From positions 4,397,001 to 4,461,000 of the forward strand of contig NZ_JAPEPW010000001.1 of assembly GCF_026339955.1 (NCBI RefSeq): a stretch of DNA of 64,000 nucleotides, given 5' to 3'. The position numbers were made by a program, and so were the translations under genes. Shown here piece after piece: positions 35,050 to 42,983 of the stretch. The notes beneath the pieces are model-generated. The model worked only from the letters and a program-made list of their open reading frames with translations, ran no database searches and was not told where the DNA came from. The stretch comes from Streptomyces sp. NBC_01549 (GTDB taxonomy: Bacteria; Actinomycetota; Actinomycetes; Streptomycetales; Streptomycetaceae). Numbering within the stretch: the first letter of the stretch is position 1; each line of letters opens with the position of its first letter.

Positions 35050-35982
35050 TCACTCCTGAGCGCCATGCAGATCCAACCGCCAGTCCTGGCCGAGCAGGTC
35101 CGCGCCGAACGAGCGGTGCGGTTTCTCGGCGACGAGGACGAAACCGTGGCGCTGGTAGATGCGGCGGGCGGCGGAGAGGACGTCGTTGGTCCACAGGACG
35201 AGGTCGCGGTAGCCGCCGTCCCGTGCGAAGTCGATGGCCGCCTCGACCAGCCGGTCGCCGATGCGCAGCCCGCGCGCGTCGGGCTCGACGATGAGCAGGC
35301 GCAGGCGGGCGGTCCCGGGCGCGTCGTCGCGTACGCACATCACGCAGCCCACCGGCCGCCCGTCCAGCTCGGCGATCCACACCCGCTCCAGGTGCGGATC
35401 GTGGTCCTCGGCGAAGTCCGCCACGATCCGGGCGACCAGGCCCTCGTAGTCGGCGTTCCAGCCGTACTCGGCGGCGTACAGCGCGGCGTTGCGCTGCACG
35501 ATCCAGCCGAGGTCGCCGGGGCCGGGTTCGCGCAGGACGACGTCCTCGCGGCGGGGAGGGCGGCCGTGGGAGAGGAGCGTGCGTACCGTGTGCATCGCCT
35601 CGGCTAGCCGGGGGCGGTCGTCGGCCGGAACGGTCGCCAGCAGCGCCCCCACCGATTCCCGTGAGCGCTCGTCCAGCAGGGCCGCCGTCTCCCGGCCGCG
35701 TGCCGTGAGCGCGATACGGCGCCGCCGGGGGTCCCGCTCCGAGGGCGTCCGCTCGATCAGGCCGTCCTGCTCGAACTTGTTCAGGATGCGGCTCAAGTAA
35801 CCGGCGTCCAGGGACAGTTCTGTGCGGAGGTCGGCGGCGTCGGTGCGGGGGGAGTGGGCGAGCTCGAACAGCACGCGGGACTCGGTGAGGGTGTAAGGGG
35901 CGTAGAGGTGGCGGCCGTAGTCGAGGGCGCCGATGACGTTCGTGTAGAAGCGGTTGAAGGAGCGGACGTCCTGGACGGTCAT
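35050..35982 (-). CDS. MarR-type regulator fused to GNAT acetyltransferase
   Basis: 310 residues. The N-terminal half (1-~145) is a MarR winged helix (LTESRVLFELAHSP, LSLDAGYLSRILNKFEQDGLI, ERDPRRRRIALTARG). The C-terminal half (~150-310) is a GNAT domain with acetyl-CoA site LLIVEPDARGLRIGDRLVE and FVLVAEKP near the end. Such fusions are common in actinobacteria and are thought to couple a ligand or acyl-CoA state to transcription. The palindrome TGACTCAGTCA at 36043-36053, 61 bp upstream, is a plausible self-operator. It ends 9 bp from the caspase gene, convergent. Confidence 0.87.
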   Translation of the reverse strand: MTVQDVRSFNRFYTNVIGALDYGRHLYAPYTLTESRVLFELAHSPRTDAADLRTELSLDAGYLSRILNKFEQDGLIERTPSERDPRRRRIALTARGRETAALLDERSRESVGALLATVPADDRPRLAEAMHTVRTLLSHGRPPRREDVVLREPGPGDLGWIVQRNAALYAAEYGWNADYEGLVARIVADFAEDHDPHLERVWIAELDGRPVGCVMCVRDDAPGTARLRLLIVEPDARGLRIGDRLVEAAIDFARDGGYRDLVLWTNDVLSAARRIYQRHGFVLVAEKPHRSFGADLLGQDWRLDLHGAQE

Positions 35983-36000
35983 GAGTGCTCAACCCCGGAT

Positions 36001-36028
36001 CGGCTCTGTTTGCTCGGCTCTGTTTGCT
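36001..36028. repeat. 14-bp perfect tandem duplication in the MarR-GNAT leader
   Basis: CGGCTCTGTTTGCT occurs at 36001-36014 and 36015-36028, followed by a partial third copy. It lies between the MarR-GNAT start (35982) and the palindrome at 36043, so it lengthens the promoter-to-start distance. Confidence 0.85.
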
Positions 36029-36042
36029 CGTCTCTGGATAGT

Positions 36043-36053
36043 TGACTCAGTCA
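36043..36053. promoter_or_regulatory. Candidate MarR-type operator
   Basis: TGACTCAGTCA is a perfect palindrome about a central C, located 61 bp upstream of the MarR-GNAT start. MarR proteins usually bind such palindromes at their own promoters. Assignment is by position and symmetry only. Confidence 0.45.
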
Positions 36054-36268
36054 GAGGTGTGTGTCGAGCCTACGACTTCGGCCAAGCGTGGGCAACGGCC
36101 GGGCAGCTCCTCGGTAACCCCGGTCATGACTTGGCCAACCCCTTTCCGCACGCTGACCACGAGTTCATCTCAGGGCTCTGCCAACCCTCGCCCACCCCTA
36201 GGAGAGTGAAGCGGCGGGCCCGCCCCGCGGGCCCGCCCCCGTGCGGGCCGCAGTTCGACTCCGGATAG

Positions 36269-36617
36269 ATGACGAAGTCTCAAGAAGGGCTAGTAATAGA
36301 CGAGTTGACTCGTCGTAGACTCCCGGGTTCGGCCGCGGGCGCGCTGGGCGCCGCCGCGGCACTCTCCCTCCTCCCGCCGAGCGTCCACGGGGGTCGAGGA
36401 GCCCAACGTCAGTGACTGGCGGCGGACGGCGTTCGGCGACTTCACGTCGGCGTTCCGCTTCTCGCACGCGCGTCCGCGGCCGCCGCGGCTGCCCGATGAC
36501 ACGGCGGAGCAGCTGGAGAAGGCGAAGGAGGAGGTCGCGACTCTTCCGAAGCCGACGCTGCCCGGTGCCGACCAGTCGTTCCCCCACCAGGAGAAGGGGC
36601 ACCGTCCGCACGTGTGA
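36269..36617 (+). pseudogene. Phospholipase C gene reduced to its two ends by an internal deletion
   Basis: ATG 36269 opens MTKSQEGLVIDELTRRRLPG and GSAAGALGAAAALSLLPPSVH, the twin-arginine signal of secreted phosphocholine-specific phospholipase C. At about 36390 the frame shifts. From there EPNVSDWRRTAFGDFTSAFRF, RPPRLPDDTAEQ and LPGADQSFPHQEKGHRPHV, to the stop at 36615-36617, match an inner-to-C-terminal section of the same family. Roughly 100 of the usual ~680 codons remain, with the catalytic core missing. Family assignment is from recalled conserved sequence. Confidence 0.75.
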
Positions 36618-36783
36618 GCGTATGCGGGTGGTGCGTGGGTCGGGGCCGTGCCGGTACGTCGAGCCCGTCGCCGCCGGATCAGACGTGGGCCGGGCCAGCG
36701 AGCCGCTGCTCGATCCGAACGTAAGCGACGGGCTTGCGACGCACCACCACGGCCCCTTGCGTCGCATCGAGGCCGTGGGTGGG

Positions 36784-36980
36784 TGGGTGGGGCTGGTCGC
36801 GCAGTTCCCCGCGCCTCTGAAGTGGGGCTTCGCCCCGCATCTTCAGCCCGTCCGGCGTTTGAGGACGAGGCCGTTCATGCCGATGCGGGGGTCTGGGGGC
36901 GGAGCCCCCCCGTGGGGTCGAAGGGGCGGAGCCCCTGGGGAGGGGACGGGTAGGGGCGGCGGGGGCGAGAAGCCCCGTCG
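36784..36980. repeat. Streptomyces-type intergenic repeat cluster with hairpins
   Basis: Contains CTGGTCGCGCAGTTCCCCGC at 36791, then GTGGGGCTTCGCCCC, CCGTCCGGCGTTTGAGGACG and GGGGGCGGAGCCCCCC-type hairpins. These phrases recur between genes throughout Streptomyces genomes. A 23-bp piece (36791-36813) recurs inverted at 54149-54171. The cluster lies downstream of the minus-strand LacI gene (stop at 36982) and probably serves as its terminator. Confidence 0.75.
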
Positions 36981-36981
36981 T

Positions 36982-38031
36982 TCAGGCCCGCGGCACCCCC
37001 GTGGAGCCCCGCACCATCAACTCCCCCTGCACCGTGGCGATCCCTCCCGGCGGCGGCTCCTCGCGCCCCATCGCGATGCGGCCGGCCCGGGCCCCCGCCT
37101 CCGACAGGGGCAACCGCACCGTCGTCAGCGCGGGCACCGCGTCGATGCTGAAGGGCAGGTCGTCGAAGCCGGCGACGGACACGTCGTCGGGGATGCGCAG
37201 GCCCGCGTCGCGCAGCGCGGCGCACGCGCCGAGGGCGACGGTGTCGTTGGCGGCGACGACCGCCGTCAACGACGGGTCGCGGCGCAGGAGTTCGAGGGTC
37301 GCCTCGTAGCCGGCGCGACGGTCGTAGCGTCCATGGACCGTGCGGCGCGGATCGTCCTCGATGTCGTGCGCGGCGAGGGCGGCGCGGTGTCCCTCGAGGC
37401 GGTGGCGGGTCGTCGTCCGCTCCTCCGGGCCCGCGATGTAGCCGAGCCGGCGGTGGCCGAGCCCGATCAGGTGCTCGGTGAGCTGCTGACCGCCGCCCCG
37501 GTTGTCGAAGGTGAGCGCGATCGCCTCGGGGGCGTCGGGCGCGGGCGGCCGCCCGCACAGGACCACCTGGGTCCCCGCGTCCCCGAGCTTGCGCAGCTTC
37601 GCCGCGACCGCCGCCGCGTGCGGCGCGTCCTCGACGGCGCCGCCCGTCAGGACGACCGCGGCGGCGCGCTGGCGCTGAAGGAGCGTGAGGTAGGTCAGTT
37701 CACGCTCCGGGGAGCCGCCGGTGTTGCACACGACCCCGAGCCGTTCGCCGCCCGCCCGTCCACCGGGGCCGCCGATCTCCGACTGGATCGCGGCCGCCAT
37801 GATCCCGAAGAAGGGGTCGGCGATGTCGTTCACCAGGATGCCGACCAGGTCGGAGGCGGCGGCGGCCAGTGAACTCGCGGGGCCGTTCAGCACGTAGTCC
37901 AGGTCGTCCACCGCGCGCAGCACCCGTTCGCGCGTGGACGCCGCGACGGGATAGTTCCCGTTCAGCACCCGGGACACGGTCGCGGGCGAGACCTGCGCAC
38001 GCGCCGCCACGTCCGCCAGGGTCACGGTCAT
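36982..38031 (-). CDS. LacI-family transcriptional regulator
   Basis: 349 residues. The N-terminal LacI helix-turn-helix is TLADVAARAQVSPATVSRVLNG with hinge VDDLDYVLNGPASSL. A periplasmic-binding-like sensor domain follows (DLVGILVNDIADPFFG, AGYEATLELLRR, DVSVAGFDDLPFS). It is divergent from the oxidoreductase/DUF993/isomerase operon. The LacI-type palindrome at 38267-38280 lies between them, so it is probably that operon's repressor, with a sugar or sugar acid as inducer. Start ATG 38031. Confidence 0.9.
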   Translation of the reverse strand: MTVTLADVAARAQVSPATVSRVLNGNYPVAASTRERVLRAVDDLDYVLNGPASSLAAAASDLVGILVNDIADPFFGIMAAAIQSEIGGPGGRAGGERLGVVCNTGGSPERELTYLTLLQRQRAAAVVLTGGAVEDAPHAAAVAAKLRKLGDAGTQVVLCGRPPAPDAPEAIALTFDNRGGGQQLTEHLIGLGHRRLGYIAGPEERTTTRHRLEGHRAALAAHDIEDDPRRTVHGRYDRRAGYEATLELLRRDPSLTAVVAANDTVALGACAALRDAGLRIPDDVSVAGFDDLPFSIDAVPALTTVRLPLSEAGARAGRIAMGREEPPPGGIATVQGELMVRGSTGVPRA

Positions 38032-38234
38032 CTCGTCGTCCTCCGGTCACGCATCTCGTAGCACCTCATCGTGCTTCTCGTGCTCGCTGTGCTCTTTGGT
38101 CTGCCGTACCCGTCGTGCTCGAAGTGCTCGAAGTGGTCGTCGTACTCGTAGTGCTCCATCCGACCGTGCTCACGCCCCCTACGTCCAGCTGTCCGGACGG
38201 TCGAACATCTCGTCGTCCGTATGGTCTTGTCCAA
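38028..38234 (-). CDS. Possible small His/Glu/Tyr-rich upstream ORF
   Basis: A 68-codon frame starting at ATG 38234 ends in TGA overlapping the ATG of the LacI gene (ATGA). It contains the unusual run EHYEYDDHFEHFEHDGYG, encoded by near-tandem GTGCTCGAAGTG-like repeats on the other strand. Codon bias is good only in that section. It could be a leader coupled to the repressor or a by-product of a local repeat expansion. Confidence 0.25.
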   Translation of the reverse strand: MDKTIRTTRCSTVRTAGRRGREHGRMEHYEYDDHFEHFEHDGYGRPKSTASTRSTMRCYEMRDRRTTR

Positions 38235-38266
38235 TCGGCAGGACAGAGGCTAACTTCTTCTTGAGT

Positions 38267-38280
38267 AGAAAGCGCTTGCT
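38267..38280. promoter_or_regulatory. LacI-type operator
   Basis: AGAAAGCGCTTGCT is a near-perfect palindrome (6 of 7 arm bases) with the central CG and AAGC/GCTT typical of LacI-family sites. It lies 75 bp upstream of the oxidoreductase operon and in the divergent region of the LacI gene. Confidence 0.65.
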
Positions 38281-38354
38281 GTCACGCTCACCAGTTCATC
38301 AGTGGACGAGTAGGGGGTGTACGCGGCGCGGAACCCGCGTACGAAGGGAATCAC

Positions 38355-39506
38355 GTGACACGCAAGACGGTGCGAATCGCCATGAACGGCGTGACGGGGC
38401 GCATGGGCTACCGCCAGCACCTGGTCCGCTCGATTCTCGCGCTGCGCGACCAGGGCGGCCTCGATCTCGGCGACGGCACGGTGCTGTGGCCCGAGCCGGT
38501 TCTCGTCGGCCGCCGGGAGCACGCTCTGAAGGCGCTCGCCGAGCAGCACGGCCTGGAGCACTGGTCGACGGACGTGGACGCGGTCCTCGCCGACCCGACC
38601 ATCGACATCTACTTCGACGCGCAGGTCACCTCGGCCCGTGAGGAGGCCCTCCAGAAGGCCATCGCGGCGGGCAAGCACATCTACACCGAGAAGCCCATCG
38701 CCACCGGCCTCGACGGCGCCCTGGAGCTGGCCCGCCTCGCCCACGAGAAGGGCATCAAGCACGGGGTAGTGCAGGACAAGCTCTTCCTCCCCGGGCTGCT
38801 CAAGCTCAAGCGGCTCATCGACGGCGGCTTCTTCGGGCGGATCCTGTCCATCCGCGGGGAGTTCGGTTACTGGGTCTTCGAGGGTGACTGGCAGAGCGCC
38901 CAGCGGCCCTCCTGGAACTATCGCGCGGAGGACGGCGGCGGCATCGTCCTCGACATGTTCCCGCACTGGGAGTACGTGCTCCACGAGCTGTTCGGCCGGG
39001 TCACCTCCGTCCAGGCGCTCACCGCCACCCACATCCCGCAGCGTTGGGACGAGCAGGACAAGCCGTACGACGCGACGGCCGACGACGCCGCGTACGGCGT
39101 CTTCGAGCTGGAGGGCGGCGCGATCGCCCAGATCAACTCCTCCTGGGCCGTCCGCGTCAACCGCGACGAGCTCGTCGAGTTCCAGGTCGACGGGACGGAG
39201 GGGTCGGCCGTCGCCGGGCTGCGCAACTGCCGCGTCCAGCACCGCTCCGCGACGCCCAAGCCGGTCTGGAACCCCGATCTTCCGGCCACGTACTCCTTCC
39301 GCGACCAGTGGCAGGAGATCCCCGACAACACCGAGTTCGACAACGGCTTCAAGGCCCAGTGGGAGCTGTTCCTGCGGCACGTCTACGCCGACGCCCCCTA
39401 CCACTGGGACCTCCTCGCCGGCGCCCGCGGCGCCCAGCTCGCCGAACTGGGCCTGAAGTCCTCGGCCGAGGGCCGCCGTCTCGACGTACCGGAGATCTCG
39501 CTGTGA
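38355..39506 (+). CDS. Gfo/Idh/MocA-family oxidoreductase
   Basis: 383 residues. The NAD(P)-binding Rossmann domain starts with RIAMNGVTGRMGYRQH. The family lysine motif appears as IYTEKPIATGLDGALE, and the C-terminal beta domain is seen around GRILSIRGEFGYWVFEGDWQ. It should oxidise or reduce a sugar, cyclitol or related hydroxyl group. GTG 38355 follows AAGGGA. It leads a three-gene operon with 4-bp overlaps, under the divergent LacI protein. Substrate is unknown. Confidence 0.88.
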   Translation: MTRKTVRIAMNGVTGRMGYRQHLVRSILALRDQGGLDLGDGTVLWPEPVLVGRREHALKALAEQHGLEHWSTDVDAVLADPTIDIYFDAQVTSAREEALQKAIAAGKHIYTEKPIATGLDGALELARLAHEKGIKHGVVQDKLFLPGLLKLKRLIDGGFFGRILSIRGEFGYWVFEGDWQSAQRPSWNYRAEDGGGIVLDMFPHWEYVLHELFGRVTSVQALTATHIPQRWDEQDKPYDATADDAAYGVFELEGGAIAQINSSWAVRVNRDELVEFQVDGTEGSAVAGLRNCRVQHRSATPKPVWNPDLPATYSFRDQWQEIPDNTEFDNGFKAQWELFLRHVYADAPYHWDLLAGARGAQLAELGLKSSAEGRRLDVPEISL

Positions 39507-40657
39507 CCATTCGACTGCCGGACGGCGGGGGGCGGTTGAGGGCTTATGAGCCGCGCGCCACCCCGCTCGCCCTCACCAACGGCGCACCCTTCACCTCCCG
39601 TACGGTCTTCTCGGCCGCGCATGTCGTCGCCGACCCGTTCGCGGACGTCTCGCCGGACTCGGCCGCCGCCGTCGACTGGGACGCCACCCTCGCCTTCCGC
39701 CGACACCTGTGGTCCCACGGGCTCGGCGTCGCCGAGGCGATGGACACCGCGCAGCGCGGGATGGGCCTGGACTGGGCGGGCGCGGCGGAACTCATCCGCC
39801 GGTCGGCGGCGGAGGCGAAGGCGGTCGGCGGCCGTATCGCGTGCGGCGTCGGCACCGATCAGCTCACCGGCCCGGCCTCGCCGGCGGAGGTGCGCGCGGC
39901 GTACGAGGAGCAGCTCACCCTCGTCGAGGAGTCGGGGGCACAGGCCATCCTCATGGCCTCCCGGGCGCTGGCGGCGAGCGCGCGGGGTCCCGAGGACTAC
40001 CTGGACGTCTACGGGCATCTGCTCCGGCAGTCGGCCGAGCCCGTGATCCTGCACTGGCTGGGCCCCATGTTCGACCCGGCCCTGGAGGGCTACTGGGGGT
40101 CGCGCGACCTGGACGCGGCGACGGATGTGTTCCTGGAGGTCATCGCGGCCCACCCGGACAAGGTCGACGGCATCAAGGTCTCCCTCCTCGACGCCCGGCG
40201 CGAGGTCGACCTGCGCCGCCGCCTGCCGCAGGGCGTCCGCTGCTACACGGGTGACGACTTCAACTACCCCGAGCTGATCGCGGGCGATGAGCAGGGCTTC
40301 AGCCACGCCCTGCTCGGCATCTTCGACCCGCTGGGCCCGCTCGCCGCGGAGGCGGTACGGGTGCTCGACACCGGTGACGTGAAGGGCTTCCGCGAACTGC
40401 TCGACCCCACCGTCGAGCTCTCCCGCCACCTCTTCGAGGCGCCGACCCGGTTCTACAAGACGGGCGTCGTCCTGCTGGCGTGGCTCGCCGGGCACCAGGA
40501 GCACTTCACCATGGTCGGCGGGCTGCAGTCGGCCCGCTCGCTGCCGCACTTCGCGCGGGCGTACGAGCTGGCGGACACCCTGGGCCTGTTCCCGAACCCG
40601 GAACTCGCCGAGACCCGGATGAAGACCCTGCTGGCCCTGTACGGAGTGACCTCATGA
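39503..40657 (+). CDS. DUF993 family protein (DapA-like aldolase fold)
   Basis: 384 residues starting at GTG 39503 within the stop of the previous gene (GTGA overlap). Segments such as WDATLAFRRHLWSHGLGVAEA, RIACGVGTDQLTG, LEVIAAHPDKVDGIKVSLLD and RCYTGDDFNYPELI suggest a dihydrodipicolinate-synthase-like TIM barrel. In that fold the lysine of DGIKVS would be the Schiff-base candidate. DUF993 members occur beside Gfo/Idh/MocA and isomerase genes. A retro-aldol or dehydratase step in the same sugar pathway is a reasonable guess. Confidence 0.78.
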   Translation: MTIRLPDGGGRLRAYEPRATPLALTNGAPFTSRTVFSAAHVVADPFADVSPDSAAAVDWDATLAFRRHLWSHGLGVAEAMDTAQRGMGLDWAGAAELIRRSAAEAKAVGGRIACGVGTDQLTGPASPAEVRAAYEEQLTLVEESGAQAILMASRALAASARGPEDYLDVYGHLLRQSAEPVILHWLGPMFDPALEGYWGSRDLDAATDVFLEVIAAHPDKVDGIKVSLLDARREVDLRRRLPQGVRCYTGDDFNYPELIAGDEQGFSHALLGIFDPLGPLAAEAVRVLDTGDVKGFRELLDPTVELSRHLFEAPTRFYKTGVVLLAWLAGHQEHFTMVGGLQSARSLPHFARAYELADTLGLFPNPELAETRMKTLLALYGVTS

Positions 40658-41487
40658 GCAGTCTCGCCCGCTTCTCCATCAACCAGATGACGGTCAAGCA
40701 ACTGTCGATGCCCGAACTGGTCGAGGCCTGCCTGGATCTGGGTGTTCCGGGCGTCGGTCTCTGGCGTGAACCCGTCCAGTCGTATGGTCTCGACGCCACC
40801 GCCAAGCTCGTCCGCGACGCGGGCCTGGCCGTCACCACCCTCTGCCGCGGCGGCTTCTTCACGGCGATCGACCCGGGGGAGCGGGCCCGCGCCCTGGACG
40901 ACAACCGTGCGGCCGTCGACGAGGCCGCGACCCTCGGCACCGGCACCCTGGTCCTGGTCTCCGGGGGGCTGCCGGCCGGCTCGAAGGACCTGCACGGCGC
41001 GCGGGAGCGGATCGCCGACGCGCTGGGGGAGCTGGGCCCGTACGCCGCCGAGCGGGGTGTGCGGCTGGCCATCGAGCCCCTCCACCCCATGTACGCCGCG
41101 GACCGCTGTGTGGTGTCCACCCTGGCCCAGGCCCTGGACCTCGCGGAACGCTTCCCCGCGGAGCAGGTGGGCGTCACCGTCGACACGTACCACATCTGGT
41201 GGGACGACACAGCTCCCGCCCAGATCGCCCGCGCGGGTGCCGGCGGCCGTATCCACACCTTCCAGCTCGCCGACTGGACGACTCCATTGCCCGAAGGCGT
41301 GCTCAACGGTCGCGGTCAGATCGGTGACGGTTCGATCGACATGCGGGAGTGGCGGGGGTACGTCGAGGCGGCGGGCTACTCCGGGCCGATCGAGGTCGAG
41401 CTGTTCAACGACGGGTTGTGGGCGCGGGACGGGCACGAGGTGCTGGCGGAGACGGCGGAGAGGTTCGTCACGCACGTCGGGGAGTGA
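40654..41487 (+). CDS. Sugar phosphate isomerase/epimerase (operon partner)
   Basis: 277 residues of the xylose-isomerase-like TIM-barrel fold. ATG 40654 overlaps the previous stop (ATGA). Metal-binding residues are visible in RLAIEPLHPMYAADRC, VGVTVDTYHIWWDD, IHTFQLADW and PIEVELFND. It lies last in the LacI-controlled operon and probably interconverts the keto or epimeric form of the same sugar handled by the oxidoreductase and DUF993 protein. Confidence 0.85.
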   Translation: MSSLARFSINQMTVKQLSMPELVEACLDLGVPGVGLWREPVQSYGLDATAKLVRDAGLAVTTLCRGGFFTAIDPGERARALDDNRAAVDEAATLGTGTLVLVSGGLPAGSKDLHGARERIADALGELGPYAAERGVRLAIEPLHPMYAADRCVVSTLAQALDLAERFPAEQVGVTVDTYHIWWDDTAPAQIARAGAGGRIHTFQLADWTTPLPEGVLNGRGQIGDGSIDMREWRGYVEAAGYSGPIEVELFNDGLWARDGHEVLAETAERFVTHVGE

Positions 41488-41579
41488 CGGGACGATACGG
41501 GAGTGTGCTGGGCCCTCGGGCCGCACCGGGTCGGGCACACCCTCGGCCGTAGGATCGGGCGCGATACCCGAGCGAACGG

Positions 41580-42983
41580 ATGTCGACGCCCATGTACGTC
41601 AGCCGGATTCTCGTGGAGGACATCAAGTCCTTCCACGGCCCCCGTCAGGTCGACCTGACCCTGACCCGCCCCGACGGCAGTCATGCCGGGTGGACGGTGC
41701 TCGCCGGCCGTAACGGCTCCGGAAAGACGACGTTGCTGCGCGCGCTGGCACTCGCGCTGGGCGGACCGGTGGCCGCTCGCGGTCTTGTCCAGGGATTCGA
41801 GAACTGGATCGCCCGAGGAGCGGATTCGGGCACCGTGGTGGCCGAGATCGTCAGGCACAAGGACTTCGACGGGTTCACTGCCTCGGGGCGGACACTGAAC
41901 AAGTTCTGGGCAGGGCTGAGGTGGACGGCACCGGCGGAGGGACCCACGAGCCGTAGAGGTGCGCAGCCCGCGCTGGAGGAGATCAGGCACAGCGCGAAGG
42001 CGAGCACCAGTCCGGCGCAGAGGGGACCGTGGGCCGACAACCCGGTGGGCTGGTTCTGTGCGGCTTACGGCCCGTTCCGGCGCATGGCGGGGGGCTCGGG
42101 CGAGGTCCAGCGGCTGATGCTGGCCTCCGGCCCGGTGGCCCGACAGGCAAGCCTGTTCCACGAGGACGCGTCCCTCGCTGAAGGCGTCGCCTGGCTGATC
42201 GAGCAGCACCTGCGCGCGTTCGAAGGCAGGCAGGGCGCCGAGGAACTCAAGAAGGCGGCGTTGGCTGTCCTCGGCGACGGACTGCTCCCCGACGGGTATC
42301 GAGTGGAGGATGTCGATTCCGAGGGGCTGTGGGTCACCCGCGACGGGCAGCGCTTCCCGCTGCGGGAGATGAGCGACGGCTTCCGTACGGTCGCCGCTCT
42401 GGTCGTCGACCTCCTGAAGCAGATTCACGATGCCTTCGGCGACGTCGCGTTCACCGGCCTGGGCGAGAACGCACTGCTTCGCCTTGTACCCGGCGTCGTC
42501 ATCATCGACGAGATCGACGCACATCTGCACGTCTCCTGGCAACGCCGCATCGGCCCGTGGCTGACCGCCCACTTCCCCCGCATCCAGTTCATCGTCACCA
42601 CGCACAGCCCGTACATCTGCCAGGCCGCGGATCCTGGCGGCCTGATCCGGCTGCCAGGCGTGGACGAGGCGCGCCCACCCGAGGTCATCGGAGAGGACCT
42701 GTACGACCGAGTGGTGTATGGCAGCGGCGACGACGCCGTTCTCTCCGTCCTTTTCGGTCTCGACACGCCCTACTCCGAGCGGGCCGAGCAGGCGAGGGCC
42801 GAGTTCGTGGAGTTGGAGGCGGAGATCTACGACGGGGCCGCATCACCCGAGTTGCTCGCCCGTTACCGGGAGCTCAAGGAGCGGCTCGCCAGTTCTCCGT
42901 CGGCTCGTCTGGACGAGATGAACTCCCACCTCGACCGGCTGGCGGGGGAGATCACCGAGGGCGGGAAGGACGAGGAGGAGTGA
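41580..42983 (+). CDS. ptuA: PtuA-like ATPase of a Septu-type anti-phage system
   Basis: 467 residues. It is an SMC/OLD-like AAA ATPase with Walker A GRNGSGKTT at 43-51 and a long helical insert. A signature-like LREMSDGFRTVAALVVDLL precedes Walker B VVIIDEIDAHLH (Asp310, Glu311) and the VTTHSPYI switch. Its coding end overlaps the HNH nuclease gene by 4 bp (GTGA), the layout of Septu PtuA-PtuB. In known Septu systems PtuA and PtuB form a complex whose nuclease is unleashed during phage infection. No convincing ribosome site precedes ATG 41580. Confidence 0.82.
   Translation: MSTPMYVSRILVEDIKSFHGPRQVDLTLTRPDGSHAGWTVLAGRNGSGKTTLLRALALALGGPVAARGLVQGFENWIARGADSGTVVAEIVRHKDFDGFTASGRTLNKFWAGLRWTAPAEGPTSRRGAQPALEEIRHSAKASTSPAQRGPWADNPVGWFCAAYGPFRRMAGGSGEVQRLMLASGPVARQASLFHEDASLAEGVAWLIEQHLRAFEGRQGAEELKKAALAVLGDGLLPDGYRVEDVDSEGLWVTRDGQRFPLREMSDGFRTVAALVVDLLKQIHDAFGDVAFTGLGENALLRLVPGVVIIDEIDAHLHVSWQRRIGPWLTAHFPRIQFIVTTHSPYICQAADPGGLIRLPGVDEARPPEVIGEDLYDRVVYGSGDDAVLSVLFGLDTPYSERAEQARAEFVELEAEIYDGAASPELLARYRELKERLASSPSARLDEMNSHLDRLAGEITEGGKDEEE

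Noticed and set aside
36299..36314. Inverted repeat GACGAGT-TG-ACTCGTC as an operator
   Set aside because: It falls inside the surviving N-terminal codons (DELTRR) of the phospholipase C remnant, so coding sequence explains it. A chance palindrome is more likely than a site.
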